A DNA stretch of 6,426 nucleotides from an uncultured Clostridia bacterium (GTDB taxonomy: Bacteria; Bacillota; Clostridia; Christensenellales; Pumilibacteraceae), in assembly GCA_900553555.1 (NCBI GenBank), contig USEG01000054.1:1-6426 (forward strand), read 5' to 3'. Shown piece after piece: positions 4,857 through 6,426 of this stretch. Under the pieces are notes generated by a model. That model made no database searches and was not told the DNA's origin. It saw only the letters and a program-made list of their open reading frames with translations. Each line of letters starts with the position of its first letter. Within the stretch, counting starts at the first letter, position 1. Both the position numbers and the translations under genes were made by a program.

Positions 4857-6269
4857 ATGAACAAAAAAATAGTGGTTATTGCCGTCGTATTGACCGTGGC
4901 TCTGTTTTCGTTTTGCGGCTGTGCGGACGGAAAAGAGAGCGAAAATCGTGATTTGTACGTCATCAGCGCGTCGTTCGACGGCGATCGCACTTTGACTGCG
5001 CGCCAGCAGGTGTTTTTCAGCAATCGCGGGGAAGGCGAAATGCGGCGCATCTACTTTCATTTGTACCCGCGCGCTTATGAAGAAGACGCTCAGTTTAAGG
5101 CGACCGACAAAATCACAAGCTATGGCGCATTTGAAATCACGTCGGTGGAATTTTCCGGCGGAACTTTCGAAATCGAGGGCGAGGACGAGGATATTCTGGC
5201 GCTTATACCCAACAATCCCCTTCTTCCCGGCGAAAGCGCGTCCGTGACCATCGAATTTACGCTCATGCTGCCCGAAACCAATCACAGACTGGGAAAAAAC
5301 AGCTTGGGGGTGGCGTCTTTCGGCAATTGGTATCCCGTTTTATGTGCCGACGGTGACACGTCGCCGTATTATTCTGTGGGCGACCCCTTTGTAAGCGAGT
5401 GCGCCGACTATGAAGTAAGCGTATCGGTTCCCGAAAATCTTACCGTCGTCATGACAGGCGTCGAAACCGTCAAAACTGCGACGGAAGGGCGTAAAAGTTA
5501 TTCGTCCGCGGTAAAAAACGTCCGCGATTTTGCGTTTTTGGCGGGAGCGTTTAAAAAAATCACGTCAAAGTCGGGTAAGACCGCCGTATCTTATTATTTT
5601 ATCGAAGACAATTCCGTTAACGACAGCTTGGAAGTGGCTGTGGCGGCAATCGCAACATATTCGCGTCTGTTCGGCGAATATCCTTACGACGATTACGATG
5701 TGGTGCAAACGCTGCCCGGCAGCGGCGGCATGGAATATCCCTGTCTTTCGATGGTGTCGGCGGAACTAAATAAAAGTCTTTACGAAGAGGCCATCGCGCA
5801 CGAGACGGCGCATCAGTGGTGGTACGGGTTGGTGGGCAGCAACCAGATAGAAAACGCCTGGCTGGACGAGGGGCTAAGCGAATATTCCACGTCGCTTTTT
5901 TACGAAGAAAATCCCGCTTTCGGCGTCAGTTTCGGCGCGCGTATGAGCGACGCCGCGGCAAGCTCTATAATGTATCTCGATATGACGCTGGAAAAGCAAC
6001 ATTCCATGAGCCGCCGCCTTACGGAATTTCTTACCGATACCGACTACGCGTTTATATCGTATGTGAAAGGCGAATTGTTTTTTCACGAAATACGGCTGCT
6101 TGTCGGGGACGACGCATTTTTTTCGGGGCTTAAAAACTATCTTAAACAAAACTGTTACGCAATAGCGCGGCCCGACAATTTTATCGCCGCAATGGAAAAA
6201 ACGTCAAAAAAGCCGCTAAAAAGTTATTGCGACGGCTGGATAAACGGCAGCGATGTAGTGGCAAAATAA
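4857..6269 (+). CDS. M1-family zinc metallopeptidase, predicted lipoprotein
   Basis: 470 residues. The signal peptide MNKKIVVIAVVLTVALFSF is followed by CGC, with Cys22 (after Gly) the best lipidation site, so the enzyme is probably anchored outside the membrane. Residues 30-225 form the N-terminal beta domain typical of M1 peptidases. The catalytic domain shows GGMEYP at 290-295 (the GAMEN-equivalent substrate loop), HETAH at 315-319 (zinc ligands His315 and His319, catalytic Glu316), the third ligand Glu338 in WLDEGLSEY, and Tyr402 in SYVKGELFFHEIR as the likely transition-state tyrosine. All key residues are present. The protein ends soon after the catalytic domain and lacks the large C-terminal helical domain of PepN or ERAP-type enzymes. 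ATG 4857 follows AGGAG (4845-4849) by seven bases. Inferred role: trimming peptides at the cell surface. True aminopeptidase specificity cannot be read from sequence. Confidence 0.92.
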   Translation: MNKKIVVIAVVLTVALFSFCGCADGKESENRDLYVISASFDGDRTLTARQQVFFSNRGEGEMRRIYFHLYPRAYEEDAQFKATDKITSYGAFEITSVEFSGGTFEIEGEDEDILALIPNNPLLPGESASVTIEFTLMLPETNHRLGKNSLGVASFGNWYPVLCADGDTSPYYSVGDPFVSECADYEVSVSVPENLTVVMTGVETVKTATEGRKSYSSAVKNVRDFAFLAGAFKKITSKSGKTAVSYYFIEDNSVNDSLEVAVAAIATYSRLFGEYPYDDYDVVQTLPGSGGMEYPCLSMVSAELNKSLYEEAIAHETAHQWWYGLVGSNQIENAWLDEGLSEYSTSLFYEENPAFGVSFGARMSDAAASSIMYLDMTLEKQHSMSRRLTEFLTDTDYAFISYVKGELFFHEIRLLVGDDAFFSGLKNYLKQNCYAIARPDNFIAAMEKTSKKPLKSYCDGWINGSDVVAK

Positions 6270-6271
6270 AG

Positions 6272-6291
6272 TTTTCCACATCGGTGGAAAA
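6272..6291. repeat. Perfect 8-bp inverted repeat with tetraloop
   Basis: TTTTCCAC (6272-6279) and GTGGAAAA (6284-6291) are fully complementary around ATCG, starting three bases after the M1 peptidase stop. It could be a weak terminator, but the following bases (GTATTGTG) are not a T tract, so an operator or other protein-binding palindrome is as likely. Confidence 0.6.
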
Positions 6292-6315
6292 GTATTGTGC
6301 ATAAGCTGCGGATAA
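6272..6315. promoter_or_regulatory. Cluster of DnaA-box-like 9-mers
   Basis: Compared with the DnaA box TTATCCACA, the spacer holds TTTTCCACA (6272-6280, + strand, one mismatch), TTTTCCACC (6283-6291, - strand, two mismatches), TTATGCACA (6296-6304, - strand, one mismatch) and TTATCCGCA (6307-6315, - strand, one mismatch). Start-to-start spacings are 11, 13 and 11 bases, close to one helical turn. None is a perfect box, and the first two are the arms of the palindrome, so they are not independent. Confidence 0.35.
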
Positions 6316-6345
6316 AGTTCAGTCGCCGCGCAACAAGGAGGAGAT

Positions 6346-6426
6346 ATGTTTTTGACATTGACAAAAAAAGGCATTATTATTGCTGCGGCGGCAGTGGCAG
6401 TAGTGCTGCTTGCCGGCGGAGCGTGG
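6346..6426 (+). CDS. Start of an exported or membrane-anchored protein (3' end outside window)
   Basis: Only 27 codons are visible. ATG 6346 follows a strong AAGGAGGAG (6335-6343). The peptide starts MFLTLTKKG, with a Lys-Lys pair, and continues into an alanine/valine/leucine-rich hydrophobic stretch (residues 10-26). This is a typical signal peptide or N-terminal membrane anchor. No cysteine or cleavage site is visible before the edge. It begins 76 bases after the M1 peptidase gene and could share its transcript. The family cannot be assigned from this segment. Confidence 0.75.
   Translation, partial: MFLTLTKKGIIIAAAAVAVVLLAGGAW

Overview
The window reads as ordinary chromosomal DNA of a low-to-moderate GC, Gram-positive-type Clostridia bacterium, perhaps an uncultured gut member of the Christensenellales kind. 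This placement is inference. It rests on strong AGGAGG-type ribosome sites, TTGACA/TATAAT promoters, short lipoprotein signal peptides, an rpsF-ssb-rpsR operon and a collagen-like surface lipoprotein of a style common in that group. No rRNA, tRNA, CRISPR array, insertion sequence or phage gene was seen. All recognisable genes are on the + strand.

Layout. Bases 1-425 are the 3' part of a YfcE-type metallophosphoesterase. A strong promoter (457-485) then drives a two-gene unit. The first gene is a 683-residue lipoprotein (540-2591) that joins repeated surface modules and collagen-like Gly-X-Y tracts to an HtrA-like serine protease and a PDZ domain. The second is a Sfp-type 4'-phosphopantetheinyl transferase (2611-3198). 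A second promoter (3270-3298) and a structured leader precede rpsF-ssb-rpsR (3397-4437), which ends in a clear intrinsic terminator (4478-4510).

The 419-base gap from 4438 to 4856 is not empty. After the terminator it holds a plausible promoter, an acidic reading frame with no usable start codon, a second intrinsic terminator and an imperfect inverted repeat. This could be the decayed 3' end of a gene or a short transcript. Next comes a 470-residue lipoprotein of the M1 (gluzincin) metallopeptidase family (4857-6269). A 76-base spacer follows with a perfect 8-bp hairpin and a cluster of DnaA-box-like 9-mers. The window closes inside the signal or anchor segment of another exported protein (6346-6426).

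Functionally, the window combines a housekeeping translation and replication operon with two predicted cell-surface lipoprotein peptidases (one serine, one zinc). I did not find a convincing new multi-gene system. The items most worth checking are the chimeric collagen/HtrA lipoprotein, the small orphan transcription unit after rpsR, and the DnaA-like cluster near the right end.
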